A stretch of DNA of 8,682 bases from Methanoregula sp. (GTDB lineage Archaea > Halobacteriota > Methanomicrobia > Methanomicrobiales > Methanospirillaceae): the NCBI GenBank assembly GCA_030653335.1, contig JAURZP010000372.1, forward strand, positions 1-8,682, written 5' to 3'. Below the pieces are notes generated by a model. That model saw only the letters and a program-made list of their open reading frames with translations, did no database searches and was not told the DNA's origin. Positions 1 to 5,450 of the stretch are shown piece after piece; position 1 is the stretch's first letter, and every line of letters begins with the position of its first letter. The position numbers and the translations under genes were made by a program.

Positions 1-202
1 CATCGGCAACTCTTCATTATTTGGTAGTTCACCTTCAAGAGCTCTTGCGCTCAGGCAGATTGGTTTTAGCTTTTAGATGTGTCCTCTTTTGGTAAACATC
101 TCTCCGATGAGTTTTCACTTCAACCTAAAAAAAATCCGGTGTATTTTGGAATTCCGGGTATGCGATCCTTTTTTTTAAGTTGGGCGATGAATACTATACC
201 GC
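1..202. other. Left edge, no supportable gene
   Basis: No gene can be supported here. Two + strand frames are open from the window edge. One stops at 74-76 after 24 codons (peptide ending LRQIGFSF); the other stops at 93-95. Either could be the 3' end of a gene that begins left of the window, and I recognise neither. On the - strand an ATG at 17-15 sits 11 nt after a GGTGA motif and could begin a leftward gene, but only about five codons are visible. A longer + frame from 79 to 363 reads straight through the tRNA and is not a credible gene. The stretch 125-176 is rich in A and T runs and probably carries the tRNA promoter. Confidence 0.4.
171..178 (+). promoter_or_regulatory. Possible TATA box for tRNA-Leu
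   Basis: The sequence TTTTTTAA lies about 27 nt upstream of the first tRNA base. That is the spacing expected between an archaeal TATA box and its start site. The match to a TTTAWATA-type box is loose, and the assignment rests mainly on position. Confidence 0.3.
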
Positions 203-287
203 GCGAGGGTAGCCAAGCTCGGCCAACGGCGCTGGACTTAAGATCCAGTCCCGCAGGGGTTCATGCGTTCGAATCGCATCCCTCGCA
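203..287 (+). tRNA. tRNA-Leu, anticodon UAA
   Basis: A complete class II tRNA of 85 nt. The acceptor stem GCGAGGG (203-209) pairs with CCCTCGC (280-286), and 287 is the discriminator A. The anticodon stem CTGGA (232-236) pairs with TCCAG (244-248) around the loop CTTAAGA, which places anticodon TAA at 239-241. The long variable arm (249-262) can form a CCC/GGG stem and is the hallmark of tRNA-Leu/Ser. The T arm is ATGCG, loop TTCGAAT, CGCAT (263-279). CCA is not encoded (CTA follows), so it must be added by the CCA-adding enzyme, as is common in archaea. No intron is seen. It reads UUA and probably UUG leucine codons. Confidence 0.97.
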
Positions 288-435
288 CTATTTTCATTAT
301 TCCCTCTATTCCCGCCATGTAATATTTTTCCCATTGAAAAATTACGATGTTGCTCTGCCATAAATGCCGGATTGATGATAACTTAATAAAAATCTCTTAA
401 AAAAACCATATCAGCCCAATGATCAAACTTCAAGA

Positions 436-459
436 TATGCCAAGCATAGAGGTTTTTTT
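436..459 (+). terminator. Hairpin followed by T7
   Basis: TATGC (436-440) and GCATA (444-448) form a perfect 5-bp stem with a CAA loop. GAGG and then seven T residues (453-459) follow. In shape this is a + strand terminator. It lies about 150 nt past the tRNA, so it could end read-through from the tRNA or an unseen short RNA. The rest of the spacer 288-504 is AT-rich with no credible ORF. Confidence 0.35.
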
Positions 460-480
460 ATCCCGATAAAAACGTGATCG

Positions 481-496
481 AAATATAACTATAAAT
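481..496 (+). promoter_or_regulatory. TATA box for the 505-1425 gene
   Basis: An AT-rich box (AAATATAACTATAAAT) contains two overlapping TATA-like elements, at 481-488 and 490-496. A start site 25-27 nt downstream would fall at about 507-520. That is at or after the first ATG at 505, and it bears on which start codon is used. Confidence 0.45.
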
Positions 497-504
497 GCTT
501 TTTA

Positions 505-1425
505 ATGATGATAGCAATTGTAATCATGATGTTCAAATCTCCCCTGCCAAATGCTGAAGAATTGATGCTTGAGAACTATAGTCCTGAGCAGTTGCTCAAA
601 ATATTTGAAACCTGCTTAAAGACAAAGACAACAAAAGTTCCGCACAATCTTTTATCAAAATGCTGGGGGTTACTTTTTTCTGATAAATTCCTGTCCGCTG
701 AGGAACTTGTTGACGACATGCAAAGCGGGAAGCACAGGATCGGAGAGGACAAGGAGCGCATGTTGCGTGAATTCATCAAAGCGGACTGTGCAACTGGTGG
801 TGCTTTTGTAAAGGAAGTTATAAAAAATGGAGGGCAGATTGCCCGGGCAGCGCTGATAATGATTGCGGATCTTGACATACTTTCCCGCATAGAATCCGAT
901 GGCAGGAATTTGATTCAGATACTCATAGAAGCGTGTGACAAAGGAGTGAGACCGGCGCTTATTGAGAGGGCGGGAAAGAGACTGCTCACCAATGTTTATG
1001 ACAGCAGGGCTTTACCGGTTCTTTTCTCGGTCTTTGGCCTGACCGATCTTTGCATGCATGACCTTGACGCAATAGCAAAGGTGTTTTCAAAAGACGATCT
1101 CAGGAGAGTCATGAGCAGGAACAGAACCGGAAAGAACGGTCTTGAAATTTTTAACGCCGCATCAGCAAGGTTAAAAACTCATCCCCCCGGTGAAAGAAAC
1201 AAATTTTTTGTGTCCCATGCCATAAAGTCAACAAATACGGAAGGGGACCTCAGGAGCCAGGTCAATACCCACAACCCCCATGCAGATGCTCATGTGGCAA
1301 CACAGATAAAACCTGAACTGGAGGAAGAGAGCACAACTGGTGCCTCAGAACGATATGAATCGCTGATGCCCCACCCTCCCGATAATATTGATAAAATGTT
1401 AAAAAAAACTCATAGTCGCAGGTAG
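505..1425 (+). CDS. Orphan helical protein, unknown function
   Basis: A 306-residue protein that I do not recognise. Residues 15-220 look almost entirely alpha-helical and amphipathic. Two weakly similar segments (about 131-162 and 207-229) each begin with a G-x-N turn followed by a helix, which suggests a helical-repeat fold (ankyrin- or HEAT-like), but the match is too weak to name. Residues 225-306 are polar, rich in H, P, E, S and T, and probably disordered. There are no convincing transmembrane segments or catalytic motifs. The start is uncertain. ATG occurs at 505, 508, 526 and 529, none has a Shine-Dalgarno, and the TATA at 490-496 predicts initiation near 515-520. A leaderless or short-leader start at 526 or 529 (protein starting MMFKSP or MFKSP) is therefore at least as likely as 505. 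It stands alone on its strand and converges on the DJ-1 gene. Confidence 0.75.
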   Translation: MMIAIVIMMFKSPLPNAEELMLENYSPEQLLKIFETCLKTKTTKVPHNLLSKCWGLLFSDKFLSAEELVDDMQSGKHRIGEDKERMLREFIKADCATGGAFVKEVIKNGGQIARAALIMIADLDILSRIESDGRNLIQILIEACDKGVRPALIERAGKRLLTNVYDSRALPVLFSVFGLTDLCMHDLDAIAKVFSKDDLRRVMSRNRTGKNGLEIFNAASARLKTHPPGERNKFFVSHAIKSTNTEGDLRSQVNTHNPHADAHVATQIKPELEEESTTGASERYESLMPHPPDNIDKMLKKTHSRR

Positions 1426-1432
1426 AGGTTTT

Positions 1433-1440
1433 AAAAAAAA
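1433..1440 (-). terminator. T8 terminator of the DJ-1 gene
   Basis: On the - strand a run of eight T residues begins 6 nt after the DJ-1 stop codon, within GATTTTTTTTAAA. Oligo-T tracts are the archaeal intrinsic terminator. A second - strand T7 lies at 1401-1407, inside the end of the convergent gene. Confidence 0.6.
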
Positions 1441-1446
1441 TCCAGT

Positions 1447-1971
1447 TTACCACTCAACAGCATTGAGGGCATGGACGATTTCAGCGGCGAATGCCTTTGA
1501 GGCAGACGGACCGTTTGCTGTGATTACCCGTGCATCCTTAACAACCGGTGTGTTCACGACAACCGCCCCGCCGATCCTCATTTCCCTGAATGATGCAGGG
1601 TTTTCGTAATATGTTGCCTTTTTCCCTTTCAGGATACCTGCACGGGCAAGCACTACCGGTGCAAGGCATATTGCTGCAACAACCTTTCCGGATTGGTGAA
1701 ACATTTTAACAATCGGAATGAGCATTTCATCATCCCAGAGGTGTGTCTGGGAGCCGGAACCTCCGACAATCACCAGACCTTCATATCTTTTGGGATCAAT
1801 ATCATCAAAGGATAGTGTTGCTGTAGTTTTTGCCCCAAGCATTCCTGTACAGGGGCCACGGCGTGTGGAAGCGATCTCGAATTCGATACCCGCCTTCTGT
1901 AATGCAGCTACAGGTTCTGCCAGTTCCTCGTCCCTGAATTTTTCCGGTGCAATTGCAATAAGTATCTTCAT
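1447..1971 (-). CDS. DJ-1/PfpI family protein
   Basis: A 174-residue single-domain protein of the DJ-1/PfpI (class I glutamine amidotransferase-like) superfamily, of usual length. The nucleophile elbow is AAICLAP with Cys102. The conserved acidic partner is Glu15 or Glu16 in KFRDEEL, and the GLVIVGGSGS strand-turn is at 65-74. The usual C-H-G-P of PfpI proteases is C-L-A-P here, so a Cys-His protease pair is not present at that site. That fits DJ-1-like proteins, for which chaperone, oxidation-sensing or glyoxalase/deglycase roles have been proposed. The substrate cannot be told from sequence. It is cytosolic, with no signal peptide. No Shine-Dalgarno precedes the ATG, and a TATA box about 25 nt upstream suggests a leaderless mRNA starting almost at the ATG. 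Confidence 0.93.
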   Translation of the reverse strand: MKILIAIAPEKFRDEELAEPVAALQKAGIEFEIASTRRGPCTGMLGAKTTATLSFDDIDPKRYEGLVIVGGSGSQTHLWDDEMLIPIVKMFHQSGKVVAAICLAPVVLARAGILKGKKATYYENPASFREMRIGGAVVVNTPVVKDARVITANGPSASKAFAAEIVHALNAVEW

Positions 1972-1990
1972 ACTATTCGAAGAGGCATCT

Positions 1991-2000
1991 GTTTATATAA
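1991..2000 (-). promoter_or_regulatory. TATA box of the DJ-1 gene
   Basis: On the - strand this reads TTATATAAAC. Its centre is about 25 nt upstream of the ATG at 1971, so transcription should begin at or within a few nt of the start codon. The core is nearly symmetrical and could also fire rightwards. Confidence 0.55.
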
Positions 2001-2011
2001 TTGTATTGGCT

Positions 2012-2027
2012 TTGTTCGGTCGGACAA
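2012..2027. promoter_or_regulatory. Imperfect palindrome, possible operator
   Basis: TTGTTCGGTCGGACAA matches its reverse complement at 12 of 16 positions, in the pattern TTGTnCGnnCGnACAA. It lies just upstream of the DJ-1 TATA box, where archaeal activators often bind. This is only sequence symmetry; no regulator is known. Confidence 0.3.
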
Positions 2028-2040
2028 CCGGTATTGCATG

Positions 2041-2182
2041 ACGGGAAAATATGGGATCTTTTCCTCAATGGCAGAGCAAAGTGATCCCTTTGGCATTTAA
2101 AACCAGATAATGGTATTTTTTTAAGAGTTCATCGACACGAACAGCCGGTTTTTTTAAGGTTATCGCAGTGCGAATCTTTTTT
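2041..2182 (+). other. Spacer with three + strand T-runs
   Basis: This is the gap between the DJ-1 promoter and the end of the YwbE gene. It holds T runs at about 2115-2121, 2150-2156 and 2177-2184, all on the + strand, so they cannot terminate the - strand genes on either side. Just before the last run is TCGCAGTGCGA, which is symmetrical but has almost no loop. A 20-codon frame (ATG 2038 to TAA 2100) is the only short ORF noted and has no Shine-Dalgarno. A short rightward RNA is possible but unproven. Confidence 0.25.
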
Positions 2183-2407
2183 TTATGCCCCATCTGATTT
2201 AATGATCTCTGTGACCCTTCCCACGCAACCATCTTTGAGCCGCACTTTTATACCATGGGGGTGGGTTGGTGAGTTGGTTAAGATCTCCTGAACAATGCCG
2301 CGCGTCTTTTTTCCGGTGCGCTGATCTTGCTTCTGGATAATATCCACCGTGCAACCGGGTTGTATCGACAGACGGTTTCTTCCCTCATTTTGATTCGGCA
2401 TCGGCAT
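2183..2407 (-). CDS. ywbE: YwbE family protein (DUF2196)
   Basis: A small basic protein of 74 residues matching the YwbE/DUF2196 family, found in Bacillus and other bacteria and in some archaea. The signature segments are VDIIQKQDQRTGKKTRG (21-37) and SPTHPHGIKVRL (46-57), followed by a short strand ending GRVTEII. The family is about 60-70 residues and probably forms a small beta-barrel. The short strands, KOW-like glycine turns and basic residues make nucleic-acid binding plausible, but no function is established to my knowledge. Two in-frame ATGs (2407 and 2401) lie close together, neither with a Shine-Dalgarno; bacterial relatives begin near the second. It has its own TATA box at 2466-2473. 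No poly-T follows it on its own strand. Confidence 0.9.
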   Translation of the reverse strand: MPMPNQNEGRNRLSIQPGCTVDIIQKQDQRTGKKTRGIVQEILTNSPTHPHGIKVRLKDGCVGRVTEIIKSDGA

Positions 2408-2425
2408 AAAAATATTCCGGATTTT

Positions 2426-2453
2426 CTTTTCAGGTGAAAGAAACTTTTCAGGT
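2426..2453. repeat. 10-bp direct repeat in the ywbE leader
   Basis: CTTTTCAGGT occurs at 2426-2435 and again at 2444-2453, 18 bp apart. The first copy is also part of the perfect palindrome TTTCAGGTGAAA (2428-2439). The pair lies between the ywbE TATA box and its start codon, across the predicted transcription start, where an archaeal repressor would bind. No regulator is identified. Confidence 0.45.
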
Positions 2454-2465
2454 CAGCGGGTGAAC

Positions 2466-2473
2466 TATTTAAA
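2466..2473 (-). promoter_or_regulatory. TATA box of ywbE
   Basis: The - strand reads TTTAAATA, a canonical archaeal box A. A start 25-27 nt downstream falls near 2443, giving a leader of about 35 nt. The box overlaps the T8 tract that ends the upstream gene, so the terminator and the next promoter share bases. Confidence 0.5.
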
Positions 2474-2478
2474 AAAAA
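2471..2478 (-). terminator. T8 terminator of the 2479-3222 gene
   Basis: Eight T residues on the - strand begin immediately after the TGA stop codon, inside GATTTTTTTTAAA. The same 13-mer follows the DJ-1 gene. Confidence 0.6.
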
Positions 2479-3222
2479 TCATGAGGGAGATGCCGGCACA
2501 TTGTATACCCCCATGTTACTCTCAAGCGTTCCTTTCATTACCGTCCAGCCATGATTATCACCAAACATCAGGATACTGATCTCTGCCTGGTACTCATTGA
2601 ATTGTGGTTCAAATATCTTCCAGCTGTTCTTTCCCTGCAGGGTGGACTCGATGCGGACAGATGCATTCATCGGTGCCTGGTAATCTGCGTACAAGGGAAT
2701 AAGATACCGGTAGCACGTGGGGTCACCAATAACTGCGGTGCTTTTGACAGGGCAAGTTACTTTCTGCAGGTCCTGAACCGGGCGGAACATAACTCCCTGT
2801 TCAATGGGCATTTGGGTATTGATCACTTCTTTTGAACCCATGTTAATGGAGAGCCTGATCGTAAACGGATGGGTGGGGCTGGTTCCTGAGGGGGGGATAA
2901 TTGCCGGAGTGGTGATCTTTGCAAGTGTTGCTTTTCCGGTATCGAACAGGGTAACTTTCCAGTCAGCCGGCCGACCTGTAATCTCCTGCGCACTGTATTG
3001 CGAAACAATCGGGGAATTTCCCACACGATCAGAAGGAACCGGAATAAAGAGAGTTACATTGTCGAGCTGAGAATCTGTAGTGATCGTGCAGCTGTAGTCA
3101 TAAGTACTGGATAACGATGTACGGTACGCCTGTTCCACAAATCCTGTGTAGGTCACACTGGCAACAAATGTGACCAGAAGAACAATAATTAATCCCAACG
3201 TGATCCTGATGATCTTATCCAT
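2479..3222 (-). CDS. Membrane-anchored extracellular orphan protein
   Basis: A 247-residue protein of unknown function. A basic N-terminus (MDKIIR) is followed by one hydrophobic segment, about residues 7-27, with no lipobox and no clear signal-peptidase site. It is probably a signal anchor with the rest of the chain outside the cell. The remaining residues look beta-rich, with alternating strands and many T, S, P and Y residues, and contain NxS/T sequons at N55 and N186 and three cysteines (45, 157, 170). An Ig-like or S-layer-associated fold is possible but is inference. No enzyme motif is seen. A TATA box at 3262-3271 gives a leader of about 20 nt; the Shine-Dalgarno is weak. It is divergent from pyrC and ends in T8. 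Confidence 0.8.
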   Translation of the reverse strand: MDKIIRITLGLIIVLLVTFVASVTYTGFVEQAYRTSLSSTYDYSCTITTDSQLDNVTLFIPVPSDRVGNSPIVSQYSAQEITGRPADWKVTLFDTGKATLAKITTPAIIPPSGTSPTHPFTIRLSINMGSKEVINTQMPIEQGVMFRPVQDLQKVTCPVKSTAVIGDPTCYRYLIPLYADYQAPMNASVRIESTLQGKNSWKIFEPQFNEYQAEISILMFGDNHGWTVMKGTLESNMGVYNVPASPS

Positions 3223-3241
3223 TTTTTATACAACCCCGCAA

Positions 3242-3296
3242 TCCGGCAGGCGCACTGGTATCTTTTATAAGATCCCCGATGTATGCACCTGCCGGA
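3242..3296. repeat. 13-bp inverted repeat flanking a TATA box
   Basis: The left arm TCCGGCAGGCGCA (3242-3254) and right arm TGCACCTGCCGGA (3284-3296) are complementary at 12 of 13 positions. The 29-bp spacer contains the TATA box of the leftward gene, which lies within the smaller repeat ATCTT/AAGAT (3260-3273). It sits between two divergent genes and looks like a two-site operator or a divergent control region. Confidence 0.5.
3262..3271 (-). promoter_or_regulatory. TATA box of the 2479-3222 gene
   Basis: The - strand reads CTTATAAAAG. The predicted transcription start is near 3243, inside the left arm of the surrounding inverted repeat, so a protein bound to the repeat would affect this promoter. 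Confidence 0.5.
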
Positions 3297-3300
3297 ATTC

Positions 3301-3310
3301 TTTTTAATAA
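3301..3310 (+). promoter_or_regulatory. Possible TATA box for pyrC
   Basis: TTTTTAATAA lies about 110 nt upstream of pyrC, predicting a leader of roughly 85 nt. It lies only 5 nt from the right arm of the inverted repeat. An alternative weak box (CCTTTATGG) near 3392 would give an almost leaderless mRNA. Confidence 0.3.
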
Positions 3311-3413
3311 AGTATTGTGCTATTCAGATTGAATACCTGTCGCAGAAAAATTCCAGCAAACAGCCTGTCTGTCACGTGCAAAGATCATCACACCTTTATG
3401 GTTGTGAAAAAAA

Positions 3414-4685
3414 GTGAGTACTATGGCGCCGCCTCCTACTCTTGTACTTCAGAATGTCAGGTTACCCTCCGGGCGTGTTGCGGATCTTACCCTTGCCGCC
3501 GGGAAAGTTTCCCATGTGGGTGCGTATAAGGGTACTGCAGAACTCTGCGATTGCAGGGGCTGTTTTGTCCTGCCGGCGGCAGTTGATATGCACGTTCATA
3601 TGCGGGGAGGTGTACAATCGGCCAAAGAGGACTGGACAAGTGGAAGTATGAGCGCTATAGCCGGGGGTGTGACTGTAGTTGTTGACCAGCCCAACACCAT
3701 TCCCCCTATCACCACCCCTCATGCATTGGCGGATCGCGTACAGGATGCAAAAAGCCATTCGCACTGCAATTTTGCGGTCAACAGCGGCGTTACTCCTGAA
3801 ACTCCACTGGAATCTATGTGGGATGCAGGAGTTATGGCATTTGGTGAAATCTTTCATGCCCCATCCAGTTATGGCGATGCAATTGATGGGGTTGCACTGG
3901 GGGCGGCATTTGAACGAATTCAGAAACTTGGAGGGCTTGCAACGATTCATGCTGAACGTATCGGCACTTCTCCAGATACAGATCTTGTATCGCATGGTCT
4001 TGTCCGCTCTGCTTTGGGAGAAGCAGAAGCAGTTCGTACAGTACAGTTCCTGAATCGCAGTGACTGCCGGCTTCATTTCTGCCATATGAGCTCCGCCCGT
4101 TCGGTTGATACCGCCTCGGGTTCGGTTGAAGTAACTCCTCATCACCTGTTCCTTTCGTCAGAGCAGTTCGACAAAAACGATACCTGCGGGAAGGTAAACC
4201 CGCCTCTCCGTACAGAAGCGGAGCGAATGGGGCTCTGGGGGCGATGGAGCCGGATCGATGTGATCGCATCCGATCATGCACCCCACACTGCTGAAGATAA
4301 AAAGCAGGATTTTCCCGGCGCCCCATCAGGGATTCCGGGAGTTGAGACCATGGTCCCGATCCTTCTTACACAGGTTCTTGCCAAAAAGATCGATCTCGCA
4401 TCAGTTATAGACAAGACTTCGTACGCTCCCGCACGGTTGCTGGGAATTCCCCGCGCGGGATTCGAGATTGGGAACCGGGCGGACTTTGCCATCTACTCAA
4501 AAAAGCCTGAACTGATTCGGGCTGAATCATTGCACAGCAGGTGCAGGTGGACGCCCTTTGAAGGACACAAAGCCATCTTTCCCAAAATGGTTGTGATGAA
4601 CGGTTCTATTGCGTATCTTGGGGGGGAATTCTCCCGGCAGGAACCGATATGGTTTGCGGGAAACGGTTTTAATGCAAATCATTGA
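3414..4685 (+). CDS. pyrC: Dihydroorotase (type I, COG0044)
   Basis: Catalyses reversible cyclisation of carbamoyl-aspartate to dihydroorotate in pyrimidine synthesis. The 423 residues match the usual family length. Visible amidohydrolase motifs are the metal-binding HxH (His60, His62) in DMHVHMRGG, the KEDWTSGS segment, DQPNTIPP (91-98), IHAE (His179), CHMS (His224), TPHH (243-244) and the catalytic ASDHAPHT with Asp287. The position where many type I enzymes carry the carboxylated lysine appears to be Glu145 in AFGEIF, so the metal bridge may be a glutamate. The listed start is GTG at 3414. ATG at 3423 has GTGAG 4 nt upstream and may be the true start, giving 420 residues; numbering here uses the GTG. 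No other pyrimidine gene is adjacent. Confidence 0.95.
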   Translation: MSTMAPPPTLVLQNVRLPSGRVADLTLAAGKVSHVGAYKGTAELCDCRGCFVLPAAVDMHVHMRGGVQSAKEDWTSGSMSAIAGGVTVVVDQPNTIPPITTPHALADRVQDAKSHSHCNFAVNSGVTPETPLESMWDAGVMAFGEIFHAPSSYGDAIDGVALGAAFERIQKLGGLATIHAERIGTSPDTDLVSHGLVRSALGEAEAVRTVQFLNRSDCRLHFCHMSSARSVDTASGSVEVTPHHLFLSSEQFDKNDTCGKVNPPLRTEAERMGLWGRWSRIDVIASDHAPHTAEDKKQDFPGAPSGIPGVETMVPILLTQVLAKKIDLASVIDKTSYAPARLLGIPRAGFEIGNRADFAIYSKKPELIRAESLHSRCRWTPFEGHKAIFPKMVVMNGSIAYLGGEFSRQEPIWFAGNGFNANH

Positions 4686-4929
4686 TAAAAAAATGTAGAC
4701 CTCATCACAATACTTTGCCGGATTTCTGTCCTCTTCCTAAAGGGCTAAATATCATAAAACACGATGTATCTGGTGCCGATAAAGCGCATCCATAGGTCCC
4801 CGGGTGATCGATTGACAAGCGTCTGGATATGATCCATGGGACAACCCGGTTGCGCGACAGGCATACGCCCGGCAAGGGTTTAAACACAGGTGAAGAACGG
4901 CAGCAGCCACTGGTGATCCATGTGCGTTT
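4686..4929 (+). other. Spacer with nested hairpin, no ORF
   Basis: No credible gene lies between pyrC and the DUF167 gene; short frames here overlap DUF167 out of frame. CCGGGT (4800-4805) can pair with ACCCGG (4844-4849), enclosing TGGAT/ATCCA (4824-4836) with a 3-nt loop. GTCCC (4796-4800) and GGGAC (4838-4842) offer a competing pairing. A TATA-like stretch near 4746-4756 (AAATATCATAA) would start transcription just ahead of this structure. A second TATA-like box, TTTAAAC, lies at 4880-4886, closer to DUF167. Confidence 0.35.
4912..4918 (+). promoter_or_regulatory. Shine-Dalgarno for the DUF167 gene
   Basis: GGTGATC is a full 7-base match to the archaeal anti-Shine-Dalgarno. It ends 11 nt before ATG 4930, somewhat long but usable, and supports 4930 over the later ATG at 4963, which has no such motif. 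Confidence 0.5.
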
Positions 4930-5280
4930 ATGCCGGGCAACATTCTTATCAGCAGTTTACCAATGCCCGATATTTCTGATGCTCTTTTGGAAGAGCGAAA
5001 CGGTACGATCATCTCTATCGATGTTACTGCCGGCTCAAAGGCAAATCTCTTTCCTGCAGGATATAATGAATGGCGAAAAGCCATTGGATGCCGGGTTACT
5101 GCGCCTGCGATTGAGGGGCGGGCAAACAAAGCCGTCATTACCCTGATTGCTGAAACGCTTGATCTGCCGGTATCTGCGATCAGCATACAGTCCGGTGCAA
5201 CATCCTCGCAGAAACGTGTGCGTGTCGCTGGTGTTGCAAAGAACGATCTTCTTTTACTACTCAATTCACACGGCAGATGA
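4930..5280 (+). CDS. DUF167/YggU family protein
   Basis: A 116-residue protein of the DUF167 (YggU/UPF0235) family, small alpha/beta proteins with no established function. The family core is clear: SIDVTAGSKANLFPAGYNEW (34-53), VTAPAIEGRANKAVI (56-70) and the final ISIQSGATSSQKRVRVAG segment with its conserved G-x-x-S-x-x-K pattern. Relatives usually begin close to the second in-frame ATG (4963, MPDISDALLEE), so the first 11 residues may not be translated; the Shine-Dalgarno at 4912-4918 favours 4930. The first start codon lies in an inverted repeat (4867-4874 with 4931-4938). The gene is alone in its spacing, 244 nt after pyrC and 184 nt before dnaG, so co-transcription is uncertain. Confidence 0.9.
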   Translation: MPGNILISSLPMPDISDALLEERNGTIISIDVTAGSKANLFPAGYNEWRKAIGCRVTAPAIEGRANKAVITLIAETLDLPVSAISIQSGATSSQKRVRVAGVAKNDLLLLLNSHGR

Positions 5281-5399
5281 GCGGACTGCCTTTTAGCCGA
5301 TAACATTGGAATTTTATTTATCCGGTGCGCACTATCAAGTGTTCACCCTTGACTTTTCTGGTGAGTTTAAAAGCATACCCTTTAAGTAATTTTACATGA

Positions 5400-5408
5400 T
5401 ATATATAA
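5400..5408 (+). promoter_or_regulatory. TATA box of dnaG
   Basis: TATATATAA predicts a start near 5430 and a leader of about 35 nt that includes the Shine-Dalgarno at 5451-5457. A second TTTAAG/TTTAAAA stretch (5366-5385) lies further upstream. Confidence 0.5.
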
Positions 5409-5450
5409 CATATACCTATGATCAGGCATTACATTCATCGCATGATACAT

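Noticed and set aside
79..363. 94-codon + strand frame at the left end
   Set aside because: It runs through the whole tRNA-Leu gene, and its protein has no plausible composition or motif.
370..460. C/D box small RNA after the tRNA
   Set aside because: TTGATGA resembles box C, but its first base is wrong and no CTGA box D follows at a suitable distance.
203..504. tRNA as an integration site for a mobile element
   Set aside because: No second copy of the tRNA 3' end and no integrase gene are present in the window.
3242..3296. Miniature transposon with terminal inverted repeats
   Set aside because: At 55 bp with no target-site duplication visible, it is too short; a promoter-embedded operator fits better.
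3462..4145. 227-codon - strand frame inside pyrC
   Set aside because: It lies wholly opposite a gene with intact catalytic motifs; a shadow of pyrC codon use.
4740..4930. RNase P or SRP RNA in the spacer
   Set aside because: None of the conserved sequence blocks of either RNA is visible, and the spacer is too short.
4752..5306. 184-codon - strand frame opposite the DUF167 gene
   Set aside because: It overlaps a clear DUF167 gene and the peptide has no recognisable domain. It is probably a GC-driven shadow.
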